A DNA stretch of 64,000 nucleotides from Candidatus Propionivibrio dominans (GTDB taxonomy: Bacteria; Pseudomonadota; Gammaproteobacteria; Burkholderiales; Rhodocyclaceae), in assembly GCA_016709335.1 (NCBI GenBank), contig JADJNC010000025.1:16018-80017 (forward strand). The letters are read 5' to 3'. The notes below the pieces were generated by a model. That model was given only the letters and a program-made list of their open reading frames with translations, made no database searches and had not been told where the DNA came from. The translations under genes and the position numbers were made by a program. Positions 27,833 through 35,100 of this stretch are shown in pieces. Every line of letters begins with the position of its first letter. Position 1 is the stretch's first letter.

Positions 27833-28296
27833 GGCTCTGGCTAATGCTATTCCTGCTGGCGCTGAGCGCCGTCTCACTGCAGGCCAGGGAAGCCGCACCG
27901 CTGGCACAGGACGAAGCCACCGAAAAGCGTCTGGTCGCGATTTCATCCGAACTACGCTGCCTGGTCTGCCAGAACGAGTCACTGTCCGGTTCGCATGCCG
28001 ATCTGGCCAACGATCTGCGCCGCGAGATTCGCACGCTGATCCAGGAGGGCAAGAGCGACGCCGAAATAATGGACTTCATGGTCAGTCGCTACGGCGATTT
28101 TGTTCGCTACCGGCCGCCGCTCAAGGGAACGACCCTGCTCTTGTGGTTTGGTCCGGGCCTGCTCCTGGTGGGTGGCCTCGTTACACTGGTTCTCTACCTG
28201 CGTCGCCGCAACAAGGCGATCAACGATTCGCCGCTCAGCGCGGAAGAACAGCAACAGGCCGAACGCCTGCTGAATGTAAAAGAACCTCAAAAATGA
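27829..28296 (+). CDS. ccmH: Cytochrome c maturation protein CcmH
   Basis: Redox component reducing apocytochrome c. The signal peptide MRLWLMLFLLALSAVSLQA is followed by LRCLVCQNESLSGSHADLA (C44 and C47) and one membrane helix near 105-125 (LLLWFGPGLLLVGGLVTL). At 155 aa it is the short form, with the TPR half encoded separately as ccmI. It overlaps ccmG and ccmI. Confidence 0.95.
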   Translation: MRLWLMLFLLALSAVSLQAREAAPLAQDEATEKRLVAISSELRCLVCQNESLSGSHADLANDLRREIRTLIQEGKSDAEIMDFMVSRYGDFVRYRPPLKGTTLLLWFGPGLLLVGGLVTLVLYLRRRNKAINDSPLSAEEQQQAERLLNVKEPQK

Positions 28297-29528
28297 GCGC
28301 CACGACCGCTTTCATCCTCGCCGCCGCACTGCTTGTTCTTGTCATCCTTGCCATTCTATTGCTGCCGCTTTGGCGTGCGCCCAGAGTCTCCAGCGCCATT
28401 GATCGGCGTGAAGCGAATCTGGATATCTTTCGCGATCAGTTGAGCGAACTCGAACGCGAGCGGAGCGCAGGTTCGCTCGCCGAAGCCGACTTCGAACAGG
28501 CAAAAAGTGAATTGCAGCGTCGCCTGCTCGAAGAAGTTCAGCCCGAGGCCGTGGCGCAGCAAGCTATCGGTGGGCGCAAGACGGCGCTGGCCCTGCTTAT
28601 TGTTATCCCGCTGGCGGCAACGGCTGGTTATGCGATCCTCGGAAGACCGGAAGCGCTTGAACCGCTGCAGACGCAGGCGCGAGTCAGCCCGCAACAGATC
28701 GAAGCGATGCTGGGCAAGCTGGTCGAGAAACTCAAGGCGAATCCGGACGACAGCAAAGGCTGGGTGATGCTGGCGCGTTCCTACAAGGTGCTGGGACGTT
28801 TTGCCGAGTCCGCCGAGGCCTACAGCCACGGCGCTGCGCTGGTCGACGCCGAGCCGGTGCTGCTGGCCGACTACGCCGAAGTGCTGGCGCAGACGCAAGG
28901 CGGCAGTTTCGAGGGCAAGCCGGAGCAACTGATTGCCCGTGCGCTGAAGATCGACCCGGACGAACCGCAGGCCCTGTTCCTGGCGGGTGCGGCGGCCAGC
29001 GAACGCAAGGACTTTTCTGCCGTAGCCGAATACTGGGGGCGTCTGCAGCCACAGCTTGAACCCGGCTCGGAAGAGGCGCAGACACTGGCGGCGGCGGTGA
29101 CCAAGGCACGCGAGATCGCTGCCCGGATGGACGAAAAAACTGGCGCAGGCAGCGGCAAGCCGGCCAAAGAGGCCGCTGCCAGCAAGGAAGCCATCAGTGG
29201 CGAGGTCACGATCAGCGGCAAGATCGCTGCACAAGCCAGGCCCGACGATCTGCTCTTTGTTTTTGCGCGTGCCGAAGAAGGCTCGCGCATGCCGCTCGCT
29301 GTGATGCGGACGCGGGTGGCCGAACTGCCGCTCACCTTCCGCTTTGACGATTCGATGGCCCTGCCGGGCGGAAAGAAAATTTCCGAGTTCAGGACGGTCA
29401 GTCTCGAAGCGCGGGTCGCCAAGGCCGGCAAGGCGCAAAGTTCGAGCGGCGACCTCTTCGGCAGCATCAAGGGCGTCAAACCGGGAAGCAAGAACAACAA
29501 ACTGGTGATCGATCAGGTTCAGCCCTGA
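28293..29528 (+). CDS. ccmI: Apocytochrome c chaperone CcmI (CycH)
   Basis: Binds the C-terminal helix of apocytochrome c and delivers it to CcmFH. There are two N-terminal membrane helices (about 5-28 and 100-120) with a leucine-zipper-like loop, REANLDIFRDQLSELERERS. TPR repeats follow (WVMLARSYKVLGRFAESAEAY), then a C-terminal beta domain starting GEVTISGKIAAQ. The ATG 28293 gives 411 aa; a much earlier in-frame start lies within ccmG/ccmH and is not credible. Last gene of the ccm block. Confidence 0.94.
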   Translation: MSATTAFILAAALLVLVILAILLLPLWRAPRVSSAIDRREANLDIFRDQLSELERERSAGSLAEADFEQAKSELQRRLLEEVQPEAVAQQAIGGRKTALALLIVIPLAATAGYAILGRPEALEPLQTQARVSPQQIEAMLGKLVEKLKANPDDSKGWVMLARSYKVLGRFAESAEAYSHGAALVDAEPVLLADYAEVLAQTQGGSFEGKPEQLIARALKIDPDEPQALFLAGAAASERKDFSAVAEYWGRLQPQLEPGSEEAQTLAAAVTKAREIAARMDEKTGAGSGKPAKEAAASKEAISGEVTISGKIAAQARPDDLLFVFARAEEGSRMPLAVMRTRVAELPLTFRFDDSMALPGGKKISEFRTVSLEARVAKAGKAQSSSGDLFGSIKGVKPGSKNNKLVIDQVQP

Positions 29529-29550
29529 GATCTGTGAGAATTTGCAATAA

Positions 29551-29690
29551 CGTCATACCGGCAAAAGCCGGAATCTGACCGCAGGGAATGCAGAGCCAGA
29601 AAAGCCAAGGTACTGGACGCCGGCTTCTGCCCCGAAGGTGACAGGGCCTAGGGCTCAAACACTGGGGTGCGTCGTTGTGACGGCTTATTC
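29551..29690. repeat. Family A REP-like repeat, copy 2 (longer)
   Basis: CGTCATACCGGCAAAAGCCG GAATC, then GCCAAGGTACTGGACGCCGG and finally TGTGACGGCTTATTC repeat the module order of 1024-1100, with about 60 bp extra in the middle. Its right end contains the stop codon of the small zinc-ribbon gene on the minus strand. Confidence 0.75.
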
Positions 29691-29969
29691 AGCGTTTCCC
29701 TGAATGACACTGTGGTTACTGCTCCTGGGCGGCATGACTCGCCAACGAATTTTTGCCGATTCGATGTTGTCCGTCCGTGCCCCATCGGTAATCGGAATGG
29801 TCACCCATTCACCGTCTATCCATTTTTGACCGCACCGGATGCAGGTTGCATCCCAGCCGTATCTGGGCGTAAAAAATTTCAGCAAGCGCGTCCGCTGTTT
29901 GCATCCTGGACAGGTTCGCGCGTGCGCCTCTTTTGCCGTCGAGCCTGGAGCGGAAATATGTAATTTCAA
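29685..29969 (-). CDS. Small zinc-ribbon protein
   Basis: About 94 aa. RTCPGCKQRTRLLKFFTPRYGWDATCIRCGQKWIDGEW (written across CPGC and CIRCG) is a two-knuckle zinc ribbon, C-x2-C ... C-x2-C, of a kind seen in small proteins of unknown role. A perfect AGGAGG lies 6 nt before the TTG at 29969 (protein MKLHISAPGSTAKE...), so I prefer it to ATG 29993. The stop (TAA) lies in the end of the family A repeat. No neighbour suggests a pathway. Confidence 0.65.
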   Translation of the reverse strand: MKLHISAPGSTAKEAHARTCPGCKQRTRLLKFFTPRYGWDATCIRCGQKWIDGEWVTIPITDGARTDNIESAKIRWRVMPPRSSNHSVIQGNAE

Positions 29970-30043
29970 TATTGGCCTCCTGTGACAAACCATACACTCG
30001 CGGAATCAGGGTAAATTTTTCCCAACGCTAACCCATTGAATTA

Positions 30044-30088
30044 CCGTCATTCCGATTGCCGGCATTCCGGGCGTGACCCGGAATCCAA
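30044..30088. repeat. Family A REP-like repeat, reduced copy 3
   Basis: CCGTCATTCCGATTGCCGGC ATTCCGGGCGTGACCCGGAATCC keeps the CGTCATTCC start and a GGAATCC end but has a different centre. The rest of 29994-30274 has no gene; the candidate Pho box begins at 30264. Confidence 0.5.
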
Positions 30089-30263
30089 CTCATTCATCAA
30101 AATAGATTTACGCGACATGTATCGCAGGCCGAAAGCTACTCAAGCCAGATGACAGGAGTGTGACGCCTGGCATAATTTTTTAGGGCAACAGGCATCAATC
30201 GAGCCGGGCGAACACGCGCTAGTGCGCTATACGGGAATCCGGCGGCTGGCAAATCTGTGACAA

Positions 30264-30292
30264 ATTTCATCGTTTTGTCATCGCATTGTCAC
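30264..30292 (+). promoter_or_regulatory. Candidate Pho box (11-bp-spaced direct repeats) before the HAD gene
   Basis: TTGTCAT (30275) and TTGTCAC (30286) are spaced 11 bp, as in PhoB sites (CTGTCAT-N4-CTGTCAY), with a weaker third unit ATTTCAT at 30264. The box ends 23 bp before ATG 30316, so transcription from it would be nearly leaderless. PhoB control is inferred from pattern only. Confidence 0.4.
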
Positions 30293-30315
30293 AAGCGCGA
30301 TGTAAGTTAGCGTCC

Positions 30316-31014
30316 ATGACCCTGTACGCAAACCGGGAACGGCTGGTTATCTTTGACGCCGATGGCACGATCATCGACGCATTCAACGCCATTGAGCAGA
30401 CCTTTCTGACTCACGGCATGGCCATTGGCGACCTTGAACGCTTTCAGAAGCGCCGCAAACTGTTGAAGTATCTCGGTGGCCTGCGCGAGTTTCCAACTAA
30501 TTTGCGCCGCCAGTTCGGCAAGCAGAGCCGCAAGCGGCTGCTGGCGACGCTGACCGAGATCTACCGCAATGAAGCATCGCTGTATCCGGGCATCGTCTCG
30601 TTGCTGCGTGTACTATTGGCGGCTCCCGATATCCGGGTCGGTCTGGTCACCCGCAACGTGACCGTAGAGCCGGAGGTAACGCTGACCTGCCTGTTTCAAC
30701 GTCATGGCATCGACCTCGGCGATTTCGATTATTTCGCCTGCATTCCCCTGCGCGAGGAGAAGACCGGGCAACTGAAACAGGCTCGCGAACGCCTGGCCAT
30801 CAATCCGGCACGCGCTTACGCCTGTGGCGACGAATACAGCGACTATATTGCGGCGCTTGGCGCCGGGATGTATCCCTTCGTCGTCGCTTATGGCTTTGAG
30901 GACTGCGAACGTCTGATCAACGACTTCGGCGTACCGCGCGAGGTAATTTCGACTTCGCCGGCAGAGTTTTCCGAACGCCTGCTGCATGCCCTCGATTTGA
31001 AGGCCGAAGGTTGA
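30316..31014 (+). CDS. HAD-superfamily hydrolase (phosphatase-like)
   Basis: 232 aa with HAD motif I VIFDADGTIIDAF (DxDGT nucleophile), motif II GLVTRNVT (Thr), and motifs III/IV as the Lys in EEKTGQLKQ and YACGDEYSDYIAALGAG (GDxxSD). An alpha-helical cap (about 35-90) is typical of phosphoglycolate-phosphatase relatives. The substrate is not determined. ATG 30316 (MTLYANRERLVIFDADG) was chosen over TTG 30286, which falls inside the candidate Pho box. Single-gene unit. Confidence 0.85.
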   Translation: MTLYANRERLVIFDADGTIIDAFNAIEQTFLTHGMAIGDLERFQKRRKLLKYLGGLREFPTNLRRQFGKQSRKRLLATLTEIYRNEASLYPGIVSLLRVLLAAPDIRVGLVTRNVTVEPEVTLTCLFQRHGIDLGDFDYFACIPLREEKTGQLKQARERLAINPARAYACGDEYSDYIAALGAGMYPFVVAYGFEDCERLINDFGVPREVISTSPAEFSERLLHALDLKAEG

Positions 31015-31226
31015 GAACGACGATGCGAGTGCATCAGGTCGATGCCAGAATCCTTAACCTGAAACCCTAATTCCTGCTTTCAAATGGCGCTGAGGCCAAT
31101 TGCTGACGATCATCGCCAGCGGCGTCCGTCACCGCTTACTTTTCGAAAAACCCACCCCGGACACTTGTTCCCTTCGGCCCCTTTTCCTTTTTTCATTTCT
31201 TTTGCAGCATAGCGCATTGTTCGTTA

Positions 31227-31254
31227 TTGACAGCCCCCGGTCGCCCACTAGAAT
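31227..31254 (+). promoter_or_regulatory. Sigma-70 promoter for the Ser/Thr kinase gene
   Basis: A perfect TTGACA (31227-31232), a 16-bp spacer and TAGAAT (31249-31254). The predicted transcript starts about 35 nt before ATG 31297. Confidence 0.65.
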
Positions 31255-31296
31255 CGGAGTCCTTGCCTGCCACTGCATTCCTTCCGGACAACGCTC

Positions 31297-32664
31297 ATGC
31301 CACAGCCGCAACTCGGCCGCTACGAAATCACCGCAACGCTCGGAAGAGGAGCGATGGGTGTCGTTCACAAAGCCCATGATCCACTCATCGAACGCATCGT
31401 CGCGATCAAGACGGTGGCTTTCGCCGGCATCTCCGAAACGGAGGCCGAGGAGTTCGAACAACGCTTTTTCCGGGAAGCCAAATCTGCCGGTCGCCTGAAT
31501 CACCCGAACATCGTGACCATTCACGATGTCGGTCGCAGCAACGGGCTCGCCTACATCGCCATGGAATTTCTCTCAGGCCAATCGCTGCGAGCGCTCCTCA
31601 ATAGCGGCGCGCCCCTGACCTTCGAGCGGATTATCGAGATTGTCAGTGCCATCGCCGACGGTCTCGCTTTCGCCCACGCGCAAGGCATCGTGCACCGTGA
31701 CATCAAGCCGGCCAACATCATGGTGCTTGAAAACGGCGTCGTGAAAATCACCGATTTCGGCATCGCGCAACTGCCCGGCGGTTCGTTGACCATGACGGGC
31801 ACCGTGCTGGGATCGCCCAAATACATGGCGCCGGAGCAGGTGGCCGGCCAGAAAGCCGATGGCCGTGCCGACATTTTTTCGCTCGGCACCGTGCTCTATG
31901 AAATGCTCACCGGGCAGCCCCCGTTCTCCTGCGACAACTTGCACGCGACGATATATCAGGTCGTAATCAAGACACCGCCGCCGCCGTCGAGTTGCTGCCC
32001 CGGCCTGCCTGCGGATTTCGACGCAATCGTTGCTCGGGCGATGGCCAAGGACCGCTCTGATCGCTATCAGGATGCCTCCGAAATGGCGGCCGATCTGCGC
32101 AGGATGCTGCGTTCCGGAAGCGCGACCCTGTCTGGCGAAGCGAGCGGGCAAATCGCTGTAACACAACCCGCCAACGACGCAGGGGCAGCAGCGATACCAG
32201 ACCAGCAGCGGCAGAATTCCAGCCGTCTGCGTCTGGGGGCAATCGCTGTCACACTGATATTGCTCACCCTGGCTGCAACTGTTTTCCTGTTGCGCTCACC
32301 GTCACCGTCACCTTCACCGTCTCCGACGATGACGCCGGTCGCCGATCAACCAAGCAATCTGCCCACGCCGCCTGAACCGTACCTCGCAAAGCAGCAGCCT
32401 GCCGAGCACAAGTCCGCCGCCGCAACAACGCCGACAGATTCCGCATCTGCGCCAAAGACCCGCCGCGATACCCCACCCTCCGTCAAGGCGGTACCCGCCA
32501 GGAGCTGGAAGGACGCCTTGAACGCCGACCTCAAGGCCTGCAGAGAGGAGTCCGTATTCAGCAGGATCGTGTGCATCGAAAAGGCGCGCTGGAAGCATTG
32601 CCCAGGACATTGGGGCACCATCGATGACTGTCCCTCCAACATGGCAGGGCAGAAAGCGCCCTGA
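31297..32664 (+). CDS. Membrane-anchored Hanks-type Ser/Thr protein kinase
   Basis: Residues 8-270 form a complete kinase: glycine loop LGRGAMGVVHKA, Lys38 in VAIKTV, HRDIKPANIM, DFGIAQ, APEQVAG and a C-lobe RYQDASEMAADL. A low-complexity linker precedes one membrane helix (about 307-327, LGAIAVTLILLTLAATVFLL). An extracytoplasmic tail follows, rich in Pro/Ser/Ala with a four-Cys end (CREESVFSRIVCIEKARWKHCPGHW...C). The tail may be a disulfide-stabilised sensor; no PASTA repeat is present. The gene stands alone with its own promoter, so the substrate is unknown. Confidence 0.92.
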   Translation: MPQPQLGRYEITATLGRGAMGVVHKAHDPLIERIVAIKTVAFAGISETEAEEFEQRFFREAKSAGRLNHPNIVTIHDVGRSNGLAYIAMEFLSGQSLRALLNSGAPLTFERIIEIVSAIADGLAFAHAQGIVHRDIKPANIMVLENGVVKITDFGIAQLPGGSLTMTGTVLGSPKYMAPEQVAGQKADGRADIFSLGTVLYEMLTGQPPFSCDNLHATIYQVVIKTPPPPSSCCPGLPADFDAIVARAMAKDRSDRYQDASEMAADLRRMLRSGSATLSGEASGQIAVTQPANDAGAAAIPDQQRQNSSRLRLGAIAVTLILLTLAATVFLLRSPSPSPSPSPTMTPVADQPSNLPTPPEPYLAKQQPAEHKSAAATTPTDSASAPKTRRDTPPSVKAVPARSWKDALNADLKACREESVFSRIVCIEKARWKHCPGHWGTIDDCPSNMAGQKAP

Positions 32665-32830
32665 TTGTCGCCACATAACTGCCTGGTTTGTCAGCCTCTT
32701 GGTGATAGAAATCACGCCTTCGCGCCCGACGCTGAACGAGTTTTATGCTTTTTAGTTAAATCGGCCCCTTTTACTTCTTGCGGGCAGCAAACGAGAGTTG
32801 CGGACGCATCAGGCTCATGAAAAGCAGCCG

Positions 32831-32888
32831 TTCAACGATTGAATTCAGCGGTGAGCGAAGCGAGTCCGTTGCAATGCAGTGGTAGGCA
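32831..32888 (-). other. attC-like integron recombination site
   Basis: Read on the minus strand: GCCTACC (R'' , RYYYAAC with one mismatch), then ACTGCATTGCAACGGA, the variable centre CTCGCTTCGCTC, CCGCTGAATTCAATC, then GTTGAAC (R', exact GTTRRRY). The inner arms CAACGG/CCGCTG pair with a G-T wobble and one extrahelical base, as in attC L''/L' arms. It lies directly after the PIN cassette genes in the orientation expected for a gene cassette. No integrase, attI or second attC is visible. Confidence 0.65.
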
Positions 32889-33051
32889 AATTTGTTGGAT
32901 TGACGGGGGGAGCCACAACCTGGACGCCGGCCGCCTTCAGTCTGGCCTCGCCAAGTTGTATCTCTTTGAACAGTGCGTCCAGATTATTGCCATACTTGGC
33001 GCCAATCGCGTCCTTGATCGCATGGACTTCCATCATGATTTCGTCAGTCAT
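32845..33051 (-). CDS. Small protein downstream of PIN toxin, possible antitoxin
   Basis: 68 aa from ATG 33051: MTDEIMMEVHAIKDAIGAKY and GNNLDALFKEIQLGEARLKA are helical and charged, like small partner proteins found after PIN-domain genes. The start overlaps the PIN stop by 8 nt, implying translational coupling. The last 11 residues (TALQRTRFAHR) and the stop are encoded by the attC site, as happens in integron cassettes. The antitoxin role is inferred from position; no DNA-binding motif is clear. Confidence 0.65.
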   Translation of the reverse strand: MTDEIMMEVHAIKDAIGAKYGNNLDALFKEIQLGEARLKAAGVQVVAPPVNPTNLPTTALQRTRFAHR

Positions 33052-33526
33052 CGTCACTTCCTCCAAGAAGTTCCTCGGGGGTGCATATGATCGGGAGGAA
33101 CAATCCGAGTTGCTCAAGATACACGGCAATCTTTTCCTGAATCACTGGATTGGCAATGTGACGGCAATTCCAGGTCAGTAGAAAATCAACGTGATGCAGT
33201 GTCGAAACAGCAATATGAAGCGCATCCTCAATCGCCTTGGCGGGAATGATGGCTTGCTCAATAAGCGATTCGGCCAAGCGAATCATGTCTTGCGTTACCG
33301 CGAGTACGGATATCCCCTCAAGTGCCGCAAGCCTTTTCTGCGCAGCCGCCGGATCGCCAGCAGCGCACTCTTGCCAGACCGACTGAGAAACAAGAAGTTC
33401 ATAATCCGAGCGTCGCTCCCACCAAGCCATAGTGATTTGCTGGTGGGCTGCACCAATAATGGTTTTACTGGGACGTGCCGTCAGATAACTGATGACGGAA
33501 GTTTCAACGTAGATTTTACGCTTCAT
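33044..33526 (-). CDS. PIN-domain RNase, VapC-like toxin
   Basis: 160 aa. YVETSVISYLTARPS holds the first Glu/Asp and Thr-Ser of the PIN fold. WQECAAGD, AIEDALHIAVSTLHHVDFLLTWN (Asp, then DxLLTWN) and NCRHIANP complete the PIN active site. Such proteins are usually Mg-dependent RNases and type II toxins. It is followed by the overlapping small gene and an attC site, giving a toxin-antitoxin-type cassette. Base composition is visibly less GC-rich than the core genes, suggesting transfer. Confidence 0.85.
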   Translation of the reverse strand: MKRKIYVETSVISYLTARPSKTIIGAAHQQITMAWWERRSDYELLVSQSVWQECAAGDPAAAQKRLAALEGISVLAVTQDMIRLAESLIEQAIIPAKAIEDALHIAVSTLHHVDFLLTWNCRHIANPVIQEKIAVYLEQLGLFLPIICTPEELLGGSDDD

Positions 33527-33594
33527 GATTTCAGCCTTAGTTCAGAAAACCGTGGTCTGTCCCTTATTGTTACTTACGAAACCAGAAAGCTGCA

Positions 33595-34263
33595 CTACGC
33601 CTCGACAACTTCAATAATATAGGCATCGTGGTCCGAAAGCCCGACAGCCGATATCCTGACCGCGCTTTCAATCTTCCATTGCAAAGGTACCGCAATGTGG
33701 TCAATCGTGTTCTGATTTGCACCGGTTTGAAATGGCAACTCGGCTGTTGCCACCCTCAGTTCCAATAACGATATAGCCGACTCAACAACTTTACGCATGC
33801 CGGCGCTCCCCACGTGCTGCCAACCGCCGGCGAGATTCTGGTTCCAATCGCCACCCCAAACCGTCTTTGATTTCGGAAGTACCTTCTTTAGGCGGTCAAT
33901 AGCCGGTCGTGCCATGTCTTCAAGTGAGGTGCCAACCCAAGGTGTGGGCGGTGGAGTTGTGCATCCGGCCCATGGCAGAATCGTGGAGCAGTAGGTGACA
34001 CGGTTGACAAGAGCCGCTGCGCTTGCTTCGTGTGGGTCTGGGAGCGGGGTAAGCGGTATCTGGCTCAAGACGGCAGCCCAATGCTGTCCTCGAGCCATTA
34101 CTCCCGTGGAAAAATGCGCGTGATAGCCCGCTATTGTTGCTTTTTTGTCTCGTGCCTTAGGGTTTACTTCGGTCAGAAGCCACACGTCGCAGCCCTCCCG
34201 AGCGAGCAAGGTCTGGTGCTCTTTGCTCCACTGGGCGTCAAGATTCCAAGTGCCGATTCGCAT
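33595..34263 (-). CDS. Endonuclease/exonuclease/phosphatase (EEP) family protein
   Basis: 222 aa with the metal-dependent EEP catalytic set: TWNLDAQW (Asn), CDVWLLTEVNP (Glu), VWGGDWNQNLAGG (GDxN), NTIDHIAVP and GLSDHDAYIIEV (SDH). The family includes AP endonucleases, DNases and lipid or nucleotide phosphatases. There is no signal peptide, so an intracellular nucleic-acid substrate is plausible. The start is ATG 34263 (MRIGTWNLDAQW). It lies 66 bp downstream of a UDG-like gene on the same strand, in a low-GC accessory stretch. Confidence 0.82.
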   Translation of the reverse strand: MRIGTWNLDAQWSKEHQTLLAREGCDVWLLTEVNPKARDKKATIAGYHAHFSTGVMARGQHWAAVLSQIPLTPLPDPHEASAAALVNRVTYCSTILPWAGCTTPPPTPWVGTSLEDMARPAIDRLKKVLPKSKTVWGGDWNQNLAGGWQHVGSAGMRKVVESAISLLELRVATAELPFQTGANQNTIDHIAVPLQWKIESAVRISAVGLSDHDAYIIEVVEA

Positions 34264-34329
34264 CACAAATCTCCAGTTTGGGTAGTAAAGGGGACGAAGT
34301 CTAATGGCATCCACGGAAAATCGACCCTT

Positions 34330-34854
34330 TTACTGGCCAAGCAGGTAGTTCCAGGCATCCTTGAGCATATCGGGTGTGCAGGCAGTTCGTGGATTCCTGT
34401 TGTTGACGCCAGATGGGTGATAAACACTGCGATGTGCGATACCGAGCTTTTGACAAACCGAAGCAGCGGCTTTTCCAGTCTTTGCGCCGAGGATAAGGAC
34501 ACCTCTTGGCGAATGCATCAGAAGTAGTTTTTCGAGACGAGGTCGTCCTGCTCTTAGTTGCGCTAGCGTTACCTTGGATGAGTTTGTGGCGCCGATGCTG
34601 CCAAGGGCCATGTTTGTGAATGCAACTTGATGCCATAGCTCAGCGAGTGACATTCCCAGCTTATCGGCCATTTTGAGAAATAAGTCCGGACCAAGAACTG
34701 GCGTCCCCGCTAATAGGGCGTCCATATATGAATCGTCATACTCTAGATCGCCTTCGTATGTGCCTGTGTAACTTTCCCCAAGCACAAATATGCGTCGATG
34801 GGAGTAGTTGACGCCGACCCAAGGGCGGTTTTGATCGATTGGATTTATTGGCAT
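34330..34854 (-). CDS. Uracil-DNA-glycosylase-superfamily-like protein
   Basis: 174 aa from ATG 34854 (MPINPIDQNRPWVGVNYSHR). The pattern fits the UDG fold: motif-A-like IFVLGESYTGTYEGD, a conserved-type VAFTNMALG with Asn, a strand GVLILGAKTGKAAASV, and motif-B-like SVYHPSGVNNR (HPS). No specific UDG family is recognised and the catalytic assignment is uncertain. The frame is open upstream to 34992, but those residues look unlikely. It is immediately upstream of the EEP nuclease. The 34855-35100 gap to pyrC' shows nothing clear. Confidence 0.55.
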   Translation of the reverse strand: MPINPIDQNRPWVGVNYSHRRIFVLGESYTGTYEGDLEYDDSYMDALLAGTPVLGPDLFLKMADKLGMSLAELWHQVAFTNMALGSIGATNSSKVTLAQLRAGRPRLEKLLLMHSPRGVLILGAKTGKAAASVCQKLGIAHRSVYHPSGVNNRNPRTACTPDMLKDAWNYLLGQ

Positions 34855-35100
34855 TTCAGTCAGGTATTTATCGGAGGTCGTACGTGGGATGACATGACCG
34901 GCCGCTTTTTGGCGATTCCGCCACTGCACCGAAAGGACTATCAGCATTCTGCAGCATCCAATCATGGATCGCACTAGGCGAAGAACGATCACCTTTATTC
35001 ACGATGCATAGAGCCAGACACAGTAGGCAAATAACCATTCAAACAGACAGCATGCCCTGAGCCCACTCCCTGTGGCGCGAAATAAAAAAGCGAGTACCGC

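Noticed and set aside
27783..28292. N-terminal extension of CcmI to 581 aa
   Set aside because: It lies out of frame inside ccmG and ccmH; the normal CcmI start is ATG 28293, overlapping ccmH by 4 nt.
33527..33594. A second attC at the head of the PIN cassette or after the EEP gene
   Set aside because: I looked for GTTRRRY/RYYYAAC pairs in 33527-33594, 34264-34329 and 34855-35100 and found none convincing.
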